A stretch of DNA of 64,000 nucleotides. Origin: an uncultured Bacteroidales bacterium. GTDB lineage: Bacteria; Bacteroidota; Bacteroidia; Bacteroidales; Muribaculaceae. The position numbers and the translations under genes were made by a program. Positions within the stretch are counted from its first letter, which is position 1. Each line of letters opens with the position of its first letter. The notes under the pieces were generated by a model. It made no database searches, was not told the origin of the DNA, and saw nothing but the letters and a program-made list of their open reading frames with translations. Location: positions 62,001 through 126,000 of the forward strand of contig CAJLWO010000002.1 in assembly GCA_905210435.1 (NCBI GenBank), written 5' to 3'. Below, piece after piece: positions 28,019-36,951 of the stretch.

Positions 28019-28035
28019 TTGGCACGCTATATGCT
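28019..28035 (+). promoter_or_regulatory. Sigma-54-like -24/-12 sequence upstream of groES
   Basis: TTGGCACGCTATATGCT matches the sigma-54 consensus (GG, exactly 10 bases, GC; one mismatch in the -12 TTGC box). It predicts a start near 28046, 61 bases before groES. I saw no TAnnTTTG box between plsC and groES. It could be a chance match. Confidence 0.4.
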
Positions 28036-28106
28036 GAAATATGATTATGTGACCGTAAAAGTCACGACAACAACACTACGGATAAATAACTAAAAATATA
28101 ACCATC

Positions 28107-28379
28107 ATGAAAATTAAACCCTTAGCCGACCGCGTGCTCATCAACCCCTGCGCGGCAGAAGAAGTGACCGTATCAGGCATCATCATTCCTGACTCAGCAA
28201 AAGAGAAACCTCTCAAAGGCACCGTTCTCGCCACCGGTAACGGTACTAAAGACGAAGAGATGGTAGTGAAGGAAGGCGACACCGTGCTCTACGGTAAATA
28301 CGCAGGCACTGAAATCGAGGTCGAAGGCAACAAATACCTTATCATGCGTCAGAGCGATATTCTCGCCGTGTGCGAATAA
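28107..28379 (+). CDS. groES: Co-chaperonin GroES
   Basis: The 90-residue subunit of the heptameric GroES lid. The opening KIKPLADRVLINPCAAEE, the mobile loop VSGIIIPDSAKEKP and the end YLIMRQSDILAVCE are clear. It lies 101 bases before groL in the usual groESL operon. Confidence 0.97.
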   Translation: MKIKPLADRVLINPCAAEEVTVSGIIIPDSAKEKPLKGTVLATGNGTKDEEMVVKEGDTVLYGKYAGTEIEVEGNKYLIMRQSDILAVCE

Positions 28380-28480
28380 TACGCCTCACTGACACCAAAA
28401 ACTGAACCGTTCATCGTGTGCTCAATGGCGCATACTGACGGTTCGAGACAAAAAAAGAACAATAAAAAAACGAATATATC

Positions 28481-30118
28481 ATGGCTAAAGAAATAAAATT
28501 TGACATTAAAGCCCGCGAAGAGCTCAAGAAAGGTGTCGACGCACTTGCCGACGCAGTAAAAGTGACACTCGGTCCGAAAGGCCGCAATGTTATCATCGAG
28601 AAGAAATTCGGGGCACCCCATATCACCAAGGACGGTGTCAGCGTAGCCCGCGAAGTCGAACTCGAAGACCCGTTCCAGAACATGGGCGCACAGCTCGTGA
28701 AAGAGGTTGCCTCGAAGACCGGTGACGACGCCGGCGACGGCACGACTACCGCTACCGTGCTTGCACAGGCCATCATCAACGTAGGCCTCAAGAACGTAGC
28801 CGCAGGCGCCAACCCGATGGACATCAAACGCGGTATCGACAAAGCCGTTGAGGCCGTGGTCGGCTCAATCAAGGCTCAGAGCGAAGAGGTAGGCGACGAC
28901 TTCAAGAAAATCGAGGATGTAGCGCGTATCTCGGCCAACAACGATGACAAAATCGGCCATCTCATCGCCGAGGCCATGAAGAAAGTGAAGAAAGAGGGCG
29001 TAATCACTGTCGACGAAGCCAAAGGCACCGAGACTACGGTCGACGTGGTGGAGGGTATGCAGTTTGACCGCGGTTACATCTCACCCTATTTCATCACCAA
29101 CACCGAGAAGATGGAATGCGAGATGGAGCGTCCCTACATACTTCTTTACGACAAGAAGATTTCCAACTTCAAGGACCTTCTTCCCGTGCTCGAACCGGTT
29201 GCACAGGGCGGACGTCCGCTGCTCATCATCGCTGAAGATGTTGATTCGGAAGCACTCGCCACACTGGTTGTCAACCGTCTGCGCGGTTCGTTGAAAGTTT
29301 GTGCCGTCAAGGCTCCCGGTTTCGGCGACCGCCGCAAAGAGATGCTCGAAGACATCGCCATCCTCACCGGCGGCACAGTAATCTCCGAGGAGAAGGGCAT
29401 GAAGCTCGACGCCGCTACCATCGACATGCTCGGCACTGCCGACAAGGTGACTGTCAACAAAGAGAACACCACTATCGTTGACGGCGCAGGCTCAAAAGAG
29501 GCCATCGCATCACGTGTGGCCCAGATTAAAGCTCAGATTGAGCAGACCAAGAGCGACTACGACAAGGAGAAACTTCAGGAACGTCTGGCCAAACTCGCCG
29601 GCGGCGTGGCAGTGCTCCACATCGGCGCTCCCTCGGAAGTGGAAATGAAAGAGAAGAAAGACCGCGTCGATGACGCTCTCAGCGCAACACGTGCGGCTAT
29701 CGCCGAAGGCATCGTTCCCGGCGGCGGCGTGGCATATATCCGCGCCATTTCCTCTATCGAGGATATGAAGGGCGACAATGAGGACGAGACTACCGGTATC
29801 CACATCGTGAAACGCGCTATCGAGGAACCGCTCCGTCAGATTGTAGCCAATGCAGGCGCCGAAGGTGCTGTAATCGTACAAAAAGTGAAGGAAGGCAATG
29901 CCGACTTCGGTTACAACGCACGCACAGGCGAATTCGAGAACCTTATGGCTGCCGGCGTAATCGACCCTGCCAAAGTGACCCGCGTGGCTCTTGAAAACGC
30001 AGCCTCTATCGCCGGCATGTTCCTCACCACCGAATGCGTCATCGCCGACAAAAAAGAGGAAAATCCCGCACCCGCAATGCCCGCACCCGGAATGGGCGGC
30101 ATGGGCGGCATGATGTAA
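28481..30118 (+). CDS. groL: Chaperonin GroEL
   Basis: The 545-residue chaperonin subunit, with standard length and the repeated Gly-Gly-Met tail (GMGGMGGMM). The ATP loop is seen in VTLGPKGRNVIIEKKFGAP and GDDAGDGTTTATVLAQ near residue 86. It forms an operon with groES and ends at a strong hairpin. Confidence 0.98.
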   Translation: MAKEIKFDIKAREELKKGVDALADAVKVTLGPKGRNVIIEKKFGAPHITKDGVSVAREVELEDPFQNMGAQLVKEVASKTGDDAGDGTTTATVLAQAIINVGLKNVAAGANPMDIKRGIDKAVEAVVGSIKAQSEEVGDDFKKIEDVARISANNDDKIGHLIAEAMKKVKKEGVITVDEAKGTETTVDVVEGMQFDRGYISPYFITNTEKMECEMERPYILLYDKKISNFKDLLPVLEPVAQGGRPLLIIAEDVDSEALATLVVNRLRGSLKVCAVKAPGFGDRRKEMLEDIAILTGGTVISEEKGMKLDAATIDMLGTADKVTVNKENTTIVDGAGSKEAIASRVAQIKAQIEQTKSDYDKEKLQERLAKLAGGVAVLHIGAPSEVEMKEKKDRVDDALSATRAAIAEGIVPGGGVAYIRAISSIEDMKGDNEDETTGIHIVKRAIEEPLRQIVANAGAEGAVIVQKVKEGNADFGYNARTGEFENLMAAGVIDPAKVTRVALENAASIAGMFLTTECVIADKKEENPAPAMPAPGMGGMGGMM

Positions 30119-30138
30119 TCCGCTTACGCAAACAATAC

Positions 30139-30187
30139 TATATATGCAACCCCGGCTCGTTTATGAACCGGGGTTGCATATATAGTA
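30139..30187. terminator. Bidirectional terminator between groL and higA
   Basis: Nearly perfect 18-bp stem (CTATATATGCAACCCCGG / CCGGGGTTGCATATATAG) with a 12-base loop. It separates the convergent groL and higA genes. Confidence 0.8.
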
Positions 30188-30193
30188 TATAAT

Positions 30194-30559
30194 TTACACG
30201 CCGAGGACTATGGCGGGACTAATGTTGAGTTTCTGGCTGATTAACCGTGCATGCTTGAGTGTAGGTTCTTTCTTTCCGGAAAGATACTCGCAGATACGCG
30301 ACGGATTAATTCCGAGTAATTTTGAAAGACCGACCTGAGTGAGTCCCATTTCATACATTCTAAGTTTTATCACATCAATCAATGAAGGGGAGCCAATCGA
30401 GTAATGCTCCTCGGAATAGTCGGAAACCAATCCGGAAAGCAATTCAAGTTCCATACTATATGGATCGGTAAGGGGGGTATCATCTTTTACATGGGGCAAT
30501 AATTCCTCAACCCTTTCAAGAGCCCAACGATATTGCGCTTCATTCTCTATCTTTGTCAT
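30194..30559 (-). CDS. higA: HigA-type antitoxin (HTH transcription regulator)
   Basis: A 121-residue antitoxin of the HigBA kind. The N-terminal half, about 60 residues, is helical and acidic. The C-terminal HTH_3 domain begins at VIKLRMYEMGLTQVGLSKLLGINPSRICEYLSG. In this family the antitoxin neutralises HigB and represses the operon. The toxin gene lies upstream on the same strand, but a 184-bp MITE-like element fills the gap and ends 11 bases before this start codon. Toxin and antitoxin may therefore no longer be translated or transcribed in the usual ratio. Confidence 0.85.
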   Translation of the reverse strand: MTKIENEAQYRWALERVEELLPHVKDDTPLTDPYSMELELLSGLVSDYSEEHYSIGSPSLIDVIKLRMYEMGLTQVGLSKLLGINPSRICEYLSGKKEPTLKHARLISQKLNISPAIVLGV

Positions 30560-30570
30560 ATCTTAGTCAT

Positions 30571-30754
30571 TAAGTAACTGTTTTAAATTATTTCATACTA
30601 ACCATTCTCATTATTTTAATATTATGCCGGAGTCTTTTTTGCCGCTTTCCATCCCGTCGTCAGTCTTGTAGCTCGCCACATTCCTTCTTCCTCACCGGAA
30701 ATCGCCTGAAATTCCTCCCGTCATAATATCAAAATAATTTTGAACCGTCACTTA
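30571..30754. mobile_element. MITE-like element family A, copy between higB and higA
   Basis: 184 bp without coding capacity, ending in terminal inverted repeats (TAAGTAACTGTTTTAAATTA against TAAGTGACGGTTCAAAATTA). The centre reads TAATATTATGCCGGAGTC and GTCAGTCTTGTAGCTCGCC. Its right end supplies the stop codon of higB (30752-30754), and its left end lies 11 bases upstream of the higA start. A second copy is at 31054-31236 in the same orientation. Confidence 0.8.
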
Positions 30755-31045
30755 TATGTTGGCACAATCTATTTTATCGTATTCGGCATGTGTACCGATA
30801 AATCTTATATAAATCCATTTTATCGTAAATTTTATAACAACCACCAGACGATGGTTGTTGCCACGAATATTAAACACATAATGCTGATTACCAACATTGT
30901 CCACACTATTGAAACTTCTTTTCACATCTGCGAAATTGTTCCAATCGGCAGCTTTGACTACACGAAGCCAATCCTGTAACGCAGTTCTGGTATCAGGATG
31001 TTTTTCTATATATAGTTTCAGCGGCTCCTCCGTTATTATCCTCAT
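30752..31045 (-). CDS. higB: HigB-type mRNA interferase toxin
   Basis: A 97-residue toxin of the HigB family (PF09907). Family phrases are MRIITEEPLKLYIEKHPDT, LQDWLRVVKAADWNNFADVK, NVGNQHYVFNIRGNNHRLVV and the closing IRFIGTHAEYDKI. Such proteins cut mRNA on the ribosome. The length is normal, so the MITE whose first three bases form the stop codon has not removed much, if anything. Another copy of the element lies 8 bases upstream of the start, replacing or displacing the original promoter. Confidence 0.88.
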   Translation of the reverse strand: MRIITEEPLKLYIEKHPDTRTALQDWLRVVKAADWNNFADVKRSFNSVDNVGNQHYVFNIRGNNHRLVVVIKFTIKWIYIRFIGTHAEYDKIDCANI

Positions 31046-31053
31046 TGGCAGAA

Positions 31054-31236
31054 TAAGTAACTGTTTAAAATTATTTTATATTAACCATTCTCATTATTTT
31101 AATATTATGCCGGAATTTTTTGTCGCTTTCCATCACGTCATCAGTCTTGTAGCTTGCCACACTCTTCTTCCTCATTGAAAATCGCCTGAAAAAATTCTCA
31201 TGTCATAATATCAAAATAATTTTGAACAGCTACTTA
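31054..31236. mobile_element. MITE-like element family A, copy upstream of higB
   Basis: 183 bp with terminal repeats TAAGTAACTGTTTAAAATTA and its inverted partner ending CAGCTACTTA. It is highly similar over its whole length to the copy at 30571, including the TAATATTATGCCGGA block. It has no ORF. Confidence 0.8.
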
Positions 31237-31419
31237 AGATTCACTTTTTTAATATTACAAAATTAGAAATAAAATTTCAAAATATCAAATTAGATACTCT
31301 GATAATTTAAATATTATCCGAATTAGTGCGTTCTATTACAAGAAACTATATTATTTACCAAGCAAATGTTATAATTTAACAAAATTAACAAAAGATAATA
31401 TTCTATATGATTATGGGGC

Positions 31420-31450
31420 TTGGATATGGGGATGGTTTTCGCTAACTTTG
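31420..31450 (+). promoter_or_regulatory. Promoter of the NlpC/P60 gene
   Basis: TTG (31420-31422), 20 bases, TAACTTTG (31443-31450). The predicted start is near 31457, leaving a leader of about 105 bases. The rest of the 31237-31563 spacer is AT-rich and shows nothing else I can name. Confidence 0.7.
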
Positions 31451-31563
31451 TGAGTAGTAAAAACAACCCGACGTTTCGATTATAATATGAATTAAGGTTT
31501 TCAACATTTTCGACCAATCGAAAACCTGTTTTCAAAATCGTTTCGATTATAACCCTTACCGAC

Positions 31564-32151
31564 GTGATTAAACGAATATTCATATCCTTAATACTGACCA
31601 TGGTTACGGCTACCGTATCGGCCCAGCATATGAGAGTACCCTCTCACGAAGCAGCCGAACGCTACGCAGCAATGGAGAAAGCGGACCTTACGCGCCATCT
31701 GCCCGACATCAACAACCGCGAGCTCAAATCATTCGCAAGCGACGAGGCTGTCATGACGGCAAACGACATGCTGGCGCTGGCGCGCACTTTCATCGGTCTG
31801 CGCTACCGCTACGGTGGCAGAACGCCCAAAGGATTCGACTGTTCGGGATTCACATCGTATATCTTCTCTCAGTTCGGATATGAACTGAAGCGTTCGTCGC
31901 GCGACCAATACCGCTGCGACGGCGAGACGGTCGACAAAATGCAGGTACAGCCGGGCGACCTTATTTTCTTCACGGGACGCAATTCGAAATCGGGCAACGT
32001 AGGCCATGTGGGTATCGTTGTCGACGGCGACCCTGTCTCCGGCCAGATTACATTCATTCACTCAGCCTGCTCGTCGGGCATATCAATCGACACGACCGAC
32101 GACCCCTATTACTCAAAAAGATTTATCGGGGTGAAAAGAGTCATCAAGTGA
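31564..32151 (+). CDS. Secreted NlpC/P60 (C40) peptidoglycan endopeptidase
   Basis: A 195-residue protein starting at GTG, with a signal peptide (IKRIFISLILTMVTATVSAQ). The C40 cysteine peptidase domain shows the nucleophile in FDCSGFTSYIF and the His in GHVGIVVDG; the third polar residue lies in the following strand (FIHSA). Members cut the D-Glu-diamino acid bond of peptide stems, for growth or recycling. It stands alone under its own promoter. Confidence 0.92.
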   Translation: MIKRIFISLILTMVTATVSAQHMRVPSHEAAERYAAMEKADLTRHLPDINNRELKSFASDEAVMTANDMLALARTFIGLRYRYGGRTPKGFDCSGFTSYIFSQFGYELKRSSRDQYRCDGETVDKMQVQPGDLIFFTGRNSKSGNVGHVGIVVDGDPVSGQITFIHSACSSGISIDTTDDPYYSKRFIGVKRVIK

Positions 32152-32257
32152 TGTCCCGTCACCGGCAGACACATCCGGCCTACATAATCCGCCACTAAAG
32201 GCACAAGGACATCAGGCGCGTCGCCAACTTATTTGTTGTATTCCGAGTTATATTATC

Positions 32258-34264
32258 ATGGACAGTATCAAAAACCGTATAGAGGAGCTCCGCAGGCTCC
32301 TCAATGAGTATAATCACCAATATTACGTACTCAATGCGCCTACAGTGAGCGATAAGGAATTCGACTTCCTGCTCAAAGAGCTTGAGGCTCTCGAAGCCAC
32401 ACGCCCCGACCTCGCCGACCCGCTTTCGCCGACGCAGCGCGTGGGAAGCGACCTCAGCAAGGGGTTCACGCAGATAAAGCATATCTACCCAATGCTGTCG
32501 CTTGCCAACACCTATTCGGTAGAGGAGGTCGACGACTTCGTGAAGCGCGTGAAAAAGGAGATAGTCAATGAGGAGTGCGTCCTCGTGGGCGAAATGAAAT
32601 TTGACGGCACATCAATCTCGCTTATCTATGAGCATGGACGCCTCGTAAGAGCCGTGACCCGCGGCGATGGAGAGCAGGGCGATGATGTCACGGCCAACGT
32701 CAAGACCATACGCTCCATACCGATGCAGCTGCAGGGGGAAGGATGGCCCGACAAATTCGAGATACGCGGCGAAATCGTATTGCCGTGGAAGGCGTTCGAC
32801 CGTCTGAATGCCGAACGTGAATTTAACGAGGAGCCTCTTTTCGCCAATCCGCGCAACGCGGCGTCCGGGACGCTCAAACTGCTCAACCCAAAAGAGGTGA
32901 GCCGTCGCGGACTTGACGCATACTTCTACTATCTGCTTGGCGGGAATCTGCCTTGCGACACCCACTACGCCAATATGATGGAGGCCCGCAAATGGGGCTT
33001 CAAGGTCTCTGACGCGATGACACGCCTGCTGACGATAGATGATGTTGACCGCTACATCAACTATTGGGACAAAGCCCGTAAAGAACTTCCGGTAGCTACC
33101 GACGGACTTGTGTTCAAGGTCGACAACCTTCGCCAGCAACTCAATCTCGGCTACACCGCAAAATCGCCGCGCTGGGCCATCGCCTACAAGTTTCAGGCAG
33201 AAAGAGCCCTTACGAAACTGAAATATGTGTCATTTGAAGTGGGACGCACCGGCGTGGTGACACCCGTCGCCAACCTTGAGCCGGTACTCCTTTCGGGCAC
33301 GATTGTAAAACGCGCGTCGCTCCACAATGCCGACATCATACGCACTCTCGACATACATGAGCATGATATGCTCTACGTTGAAAAAGGAGGCGAAATCATA
33401 CCGAAAATAACCGGCGTGGACACTGCGCAGCGCGAAGCCGGAGCGGCTGTAGTGGAATTTGTCACCCACTGCCCCGCATGCGGCACTCCGCTCGTACGCA
33501 TCGAGGGGGAAGCAGCGCGCGTATGCCCCGACAAATACGGATGCACTCCGCAGATCAAAGGCCGCATAGAGCACTTCGTCGGGCGCCGCATGATGAATAT
33601 CGACGGTATCGGCGAGGAAATGGTCAATGACCTTTGCGAAAAGGGTTATCTCAAAAACTGCGCCGACATCTACGACCTGACAGCCGAACAGATAAAAAGC
33701 CTTTATGTCAAAGGTGACAAAATCGCCGAAAAGATACTGGCCGGTATCGAAGCGTCGAAATCAGTGCCTTACGAGCGCGTGCTCTACGCCTTGTCAATAC
33801 CCTACGTGGGAGAGACCGGAGCCAAGAAAATAGCGCGCGCGTCGGGCAGCATCGATCGCCTGATGGCCATGACCGAGGATGAACTTATGGCAATAGAGGA
33901 TGTAGGTCCCAACATTGCCCGCGGCATAATCGATTTTTTTGCCGACGAACGCAACAGGTCGATTGTAGAACGGCTGCGTTCGGCCGGCGTGACGCTTGAC
34001 GCACCTGCCGTAGCCGATGTGAAGTCGTCCGACATACTGCAAGGCAAGAGCATTGTCATTTCGGGCACGTTCAACCGTCATTCACGCGACCAGTACAAGG
34101 CGCTGATCGAGCAGCACGGAGGCAAGAACGTAGGCTCCATATCCAAAAAGACCGACATGGTGCTTGCCGGCGAAAATATGGGTCCGGCCAAACTCGAGAA
34201 AGCGACCGCACTCAATATCCCCATCATCGACGAGGACACCTTCCTCGGCATGATCGGAGAATAG
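32258..34264 (+). CDS. ligA: NAD-dependent DNA ligase
   Basis: The essential replicative ligase, 668 residues. Domain order is Ia (YNHQYYVLNAPTVSDKEFD), the adenylation domain with the active lysine in EMKFDGTS near residue 114, the OB fold, the four-Cys zinc finger (CPACGTPL..CPDKYGC), helix-hairpin-helix repeats (MNIDGIGEEM, IEDVGPNIARG) and a C-terminal BRCT domain (LQGKSIVISGTF). Length and order are canonical. Confidence 0.97.
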   Translation: MDSIKNRIEELRRLLNEYNHQYYVLNAPTVSDKEFDFLLKELEALEATRPDLADPLSPTQRVGSDLSKGFTQIKHIYPMLSLANTYSVEEVDDFVKRVKKEIVNEECVLVGEMKFDGTSISLIYEHGRLVRAVTRGDGEQGDDVTANVKTIRSIPMQLQGEGWPDKFEIRGEIVLPWKAFDRLNAEREFNEEPLFANPRNAASGTLKLLNPKEVSRRGLDAYFYYLLGGNLPCDTHYANMMEARKWGFKVSDAMTRLLTIDDVDRYINYWDKARKELPVATDGLVFKVDNLRQQLNLGYTAKSPRWAIAYKFQAERALTKLKYVSFEVGRTGVVTPVANLEPVLLSGTIVKRASLHNADIIRTLDIHEHDMLYVEKGGEIIPKITGVDTAQREAGAAVVEFVTHCPACGTPLVRIEGEAARVCPDKYGCTPQIKGRIEHFVGRRMMNIDGIGEEMVNDLCEKGYLKNCADIYDLTAEQIKSLYVKGDKIAEKILAGIEASKSVPYERVLYALSIPYVGETGAKKIARASGSIDRLMAMTEDELMAIEDVGPNIARGIIDFFADERNRSIVERLRSAGVTLDAPAVADVKSSDILQGKSIVISGTFNRHSRDQYKALIEQHGGKNVGSISKKTDMVLAGENMGPAKLEKATALNIPIIDEDTFLGMIGE

Positions 34265-34330
34265 GAGCAGGAACTTAAATGGTGTCTGCTCAAATAGAAC
34301 CGGTGTTGCAAAACTGATATGCCGCATGGT

Positions 34331-34352
34331 GTAGGGCTGTTCCCCGGAGCAG
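34331..34352. repeat. Short palindrome GGGCTG..CAGCC, copy 1
   Basis: GTAGGGCTGTTCCCCGGAGC, then AGCC, forms a hairpin. An inverted near-copy lies at about 36088-36110. A different small palindrome (GAGGGCGAGACGCCCTC) follows at 34490-34512 and has a relative at about 37043-37068. The spacer 34265-34731 otherwise holds only the BIME half copy. Confidence 0.55.
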
Positions 34353-34563
34353 CCGATAGCGAAGATTGATTTATCAGGTGTTTTGCGGCTGCACTGTGGT
34401 GCAGCCCCACAGGATGATGCGTCATATTTACAATATATTATAAGTTATGCAGTACCCCTGTAACTTTTGAGACTGAGAATAATACCACGAGGGCGAGACG
34501 CCCTCGCCCCATTCCAGAGCCCCAAAGAGTGTAGTGTATAATATCATGTCATGCATTGCTGAT

Positions 34564-34590
34564 GCGGACGCGATAAATCGCGTCCCTACA
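34564..34590. repeat. Half copy of the BIME-like repeat
   Basis: GCGGACGCGATAAATCGC followed by GTCCCTACA is one unit of the repeat seen in pairs at 953, 3550 and 37146. The second unit is missing here. Confidence 0.7.
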
Positions 34591-34731
34591 TATTTATCTG
34601 TAATTTTACGGATTTTACAACATCGGTATTACAGGCTTGAGTTGTGGATGTTTCGCGTGGTGGGTTTTCTGTTTAAGCGCCACGAACAATCGGGCTCCGG
34701 AATGTGTTCTATGATAAAAATACTGAAAAAA

Positions 34732-35337
34732 ATGAAAAATAAACATATTATTTTCCCGGCTATTGTATTTGCCGTTATCGCTCTGGTGTCATGCCAGAAT
34801 AAAGAGGGACTTGCCACGAAAGTAAACGGCACATGGCAATCCGTGCCCGAACATATCATCAATACCGACAGTATAAGTGTCAGTCTGATAAAATCATACG
34901 AATTCGCGCCATTGCAGGATGCGGAAGGCACCCTTATAATAAGCGCGATGCTTTCGATTGAGAAATATATGCCTGAAAACGACTCCATCATCTCCCCTCT
35001 CACCGTCAACGCTGCTGCCGTAGCTTCGGTGAGCGGTACGTATGAAGCTGTCTCATACGATAAAATCATACTTCATCCCGATGCTTCGACTTTTTCGCTT
35101 TCTGTCGATTCGGCGGCTGTCAGCTATGATTATAATGTGCTTGACAACAACGCGGCTCCCGACCTCGTAAGCCTCAAGCCACAATGGGCAGCTGAATTCA
35201 AACGAGACCTCACTCAGGCCGTCAAGGAGAATTTCATGCGCTGCGACACACTGACCAAAGTCAAAGTGACCGACACCATGTTGCTCTGCCATGACGGCAA
35301 AGAAGACCTTACCATGAGGTTGCAGACACCGCAATGA
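34732..35337 (+). CDS. Lipoprotein of unknown function
   Basis: A 201-residue protein. From the ATG at 34732 it starts with MKNKHIIFPAIVFAVIALVSC, a lipoprotein signal with the acceptor Cys near residue 21. A longer in-frame start would run back through repeat sequence and is unlikely. The mature part begins with a NGTWQSVPEHI segment and contains predicted beta strands, which suggests a lipocalin-like or DUF4923-like fold. I do not recognise a definite family. It converges on another small lipoprotein gene. Confidence 0.7.
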   Translation: MKNKHIIFPAIVFAVIALVSCQNKEGLATKVNGTWQSVPEHIINTDSISVSLIKSYEFAPLQDAEGTLIISAMLSIEKYMPENDSIISPLTVNAAAVASVSGTYEAVSYDKIILHPDASTFSLSVDSAAVSYDYNVLDNNAAPDLVSLKPQWAAEFKRDLTQAVKENFMRCDTLTKVKVTDTMLLCHDGKEDLTMRLQTPQ

Positions 35338-35359
35338 TGTATCGTAGATATAAATATAG

Positions 35360-35400
35360 CAGGCGCCCGCAGGAAAATTCCCGCGAGCGCCTGTTTCTTT
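35360..35400. terminator. Bidirectional terminator between two lipoprotein genes
   Basis: Hairpin AGGCGCCCGC / GCGAGCGCCT with an A-rich loop, followed by T-rich sequence. It sits between convergent genes. Confidence 0.65.
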
Positions 35401-35416
35401 TGACGGTTGGTATGGT

Positions 35417-35875
35417 TTAGATACGTTTAAGTTCCACCTGCTGACCGTTGAATGTGCAGGTAAGTTTATCACCGTCAATCTTTACGTTGGTGAAGCTCTG
35501 CTCCATATTTACCATTTCCGACTTCATTTCCTCCATAGCGGCATCAATCATGTCGTCGCTCATGCCTTCGATTGAGAATTTATTGAAAGTAAAATCAGAA
35601 GCCGAGAATTTGAAGGTGATTGTATTGTCCTTATAGGTATATTCGCAAGTACCCTCAGCATCAATGTCGATTACGGGAGAAGCATTCTTCATGACCATAG
35701 TCTGGGTAAGTTTGCCGGAATCCTTGAAATCATAGGTTACGACAGCGTTGACACCGCCCTGATTGATTGTCTGCTCCCATTTGCCGAGTAAAGGATTGTC
35801 GCTGTTGCTCTTTGAGCATGACATAACAAGCAACATAGTGCACAGGCACATTGTAAAATACATCAAACGTTTCAT
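35417..35875 (-). CDS. Small lipocalin-like lipoprotein
   Basis: A 152-residue protein with a lipoprotein signal (MLLVMSCSKSN, Cys near residue 20). The mature part starts with NPLLGKWEQTINQGG and continues as alternating strands (AVVTYDFKDSGKLTQ, TCEYTYKDNTITFKF). This fits the lipocalin-like proteins common in Bacteroidetes. Function and ligand are unknown. It is monocistronic. Confidence 0.72.
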   Translation of the reverse strand: MKRLMYFTMCLCTMLLVMSCSKSNSDNPLLGKWEQTINQGGVNAVVTYDFKDSGKLTQTMVMKNASPVIDIDAEGTCEYTYKDNTITFKFSASDFTFNKFSIEGMSDDMIDAAMEEMKSEMVNMEQSFTNVKIDGDKLTCTFNGQQVELKRI

Positions 35876-36230
35876 TTCTTAAAAAATTTAAATTGTTAAA
35901 CAGTTTATTGGGTACAAATTTGCGAATTTTCAGGCAATAAACCAAGTTAAACGCCTCATATGTAAAGGAAACGCAACAGAATGCCATCATGCGAGGGTAA
36001 ATCAGCCCGAAAAAGCGCCATCAATACAGAAGTATCATCCTGTACCAGCAACGCAACCTCCGCCAATCATCGACAAGCCGTCTTGCCGGCGGCTGCTCCG
36101 GGGAGCAGCCCTACATTATACATCTTACATTATGCAACTTATGACTGCCTATATCAGCTTTGCAATTTTCGGAATTTCAAAACAATTTCAAAACAATCTA
36201 TTTTTCTGATGAAAATTTATTTCGGGTAAT

Positions 36231-36261
36231 TTTGTGATTACGAGAAAAAAGCGTATCTTTG
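36231..36261 (+). promoter_or_regulatory. Promoter of rpsP
   Basis: TTTG (36231-36234), 19 bases, TATCTTTG (36254-36261), with an A/T-rich stretch upstream. The predicted start near 36268 leaves a leader of about 47 bases. Confidence 0.75.
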
Positions 36262-36314
36262 TGCCGCTTCAAAACAATACAAAACCAAATCAAATCAATT
36301 AAACAAATTAATTA

Positions 36315-36872
36315 ATGGCAACAAAAATCAGATTACAACGCCACGGTCGCAAGAACTACGCGTTTTATCCTATTGTAATCGCCGATAGCAGAGCACCACG
36401 AGATGGTAAATTTATTGAAAGGATAGGTTCTTATAATCCTAACACTAATCCTGCTACAATAACTTTGAATTTCGAACGGGCTTTGTATTGGGTCAATGTC
36501 GGCGCACAACCTACCGACACCGTACGTACTATCCTCTCAAACGAGGGCGTTCTGCTGATGAAACATCTCCAGGGCGGTGTAAAGAAAGGTGCTTTTGACG
36601 AAGCTGAAGCTCAACGTCGTTTCGATGCCTGGAAAAGCAAAAAACAGGCTGCCGTTGACGCCGTCAAGTCTTCTATGGCCGACAAAAAAGCTCTCGACGC
36701 TAAAACACGTCTTGAGGCCGAGCAAGCTAAGAACAAGGCAAAAGCTGAGGTCGTAGCTAAGAAAAAAGCTGAAATCGCTGCCGCTAAGGCTGAAGCTGAA
36801 GCAGCTGCCAAAGCTGAGGCAGAAGCAGCCGCAACTGAGGAAACAGCAGCTGAGGCTCCCGCCGCAGAATAA
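36315..36872 (+). CDS. rpsP: 30S ribosomal protein S16 with long C-terminal tail
   Basis: Residues 1 to about 85 are S16 (ATKIRLQRHGRKNYAFYPIV, DGKFIERIGSYNPNTNP, RALYWVNVGAQPTDTV), an assembly protein of the small subunit. Residues 95-185 form an Ala/Lys/Glu-rich, probably helical extension. It makes the protein 185 residues long against 80-90 in most bacteria; such tails are usual in Bacteroidales. It stands alone under its own promoter, unlike the rpsP-rimM-trmD operons of other phyla. Confidence 0.96.
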   Translation: MATKIRLQRHGRKNYAFYPIVIADSRAPRDGKFIERIGSYNPNTNPATITLNFERALYWVNVGAQPTDTVRTILSNEGVLLMKHLQGGVKKGAFDEAEAQRRFDAWKSKKQAAVDAVKSSMADKKALDAKTRLEAEQAKNKAKAEVVAKKKAEIAAAKAEAEAAAKAEAEAAATEETAAEAPAAE

Positions 36873-36913
36873 TTCAGCTTCCTTACAGCATTCGACTTCA
36901 CGTCGATACAGAA

Positions 36914-36951
36914 ACACCCGCCGATATTCCTATCGCGCGGGTGTTTTTTTA
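36914..36951 (+). terminator. Terminator of rpsP
   Basis: Stem ACACCCGC / GCGGGTGT with an internal loop, followed by seven T. Confidence 0.8.

Noticed and set aside
27926..28106. CIRCE operator before groES
   Set aside because: TTAGCACTC-N9-GAGTGCTAA is absent. The inverted repeats found are different.
34534..34731. 66-residue N-terminal extension of the 34732 lipoprotein
   Set aside because: It runs through the BIME half copy and would bury the lipoprotein signal. The signal peptide starts at 34732.
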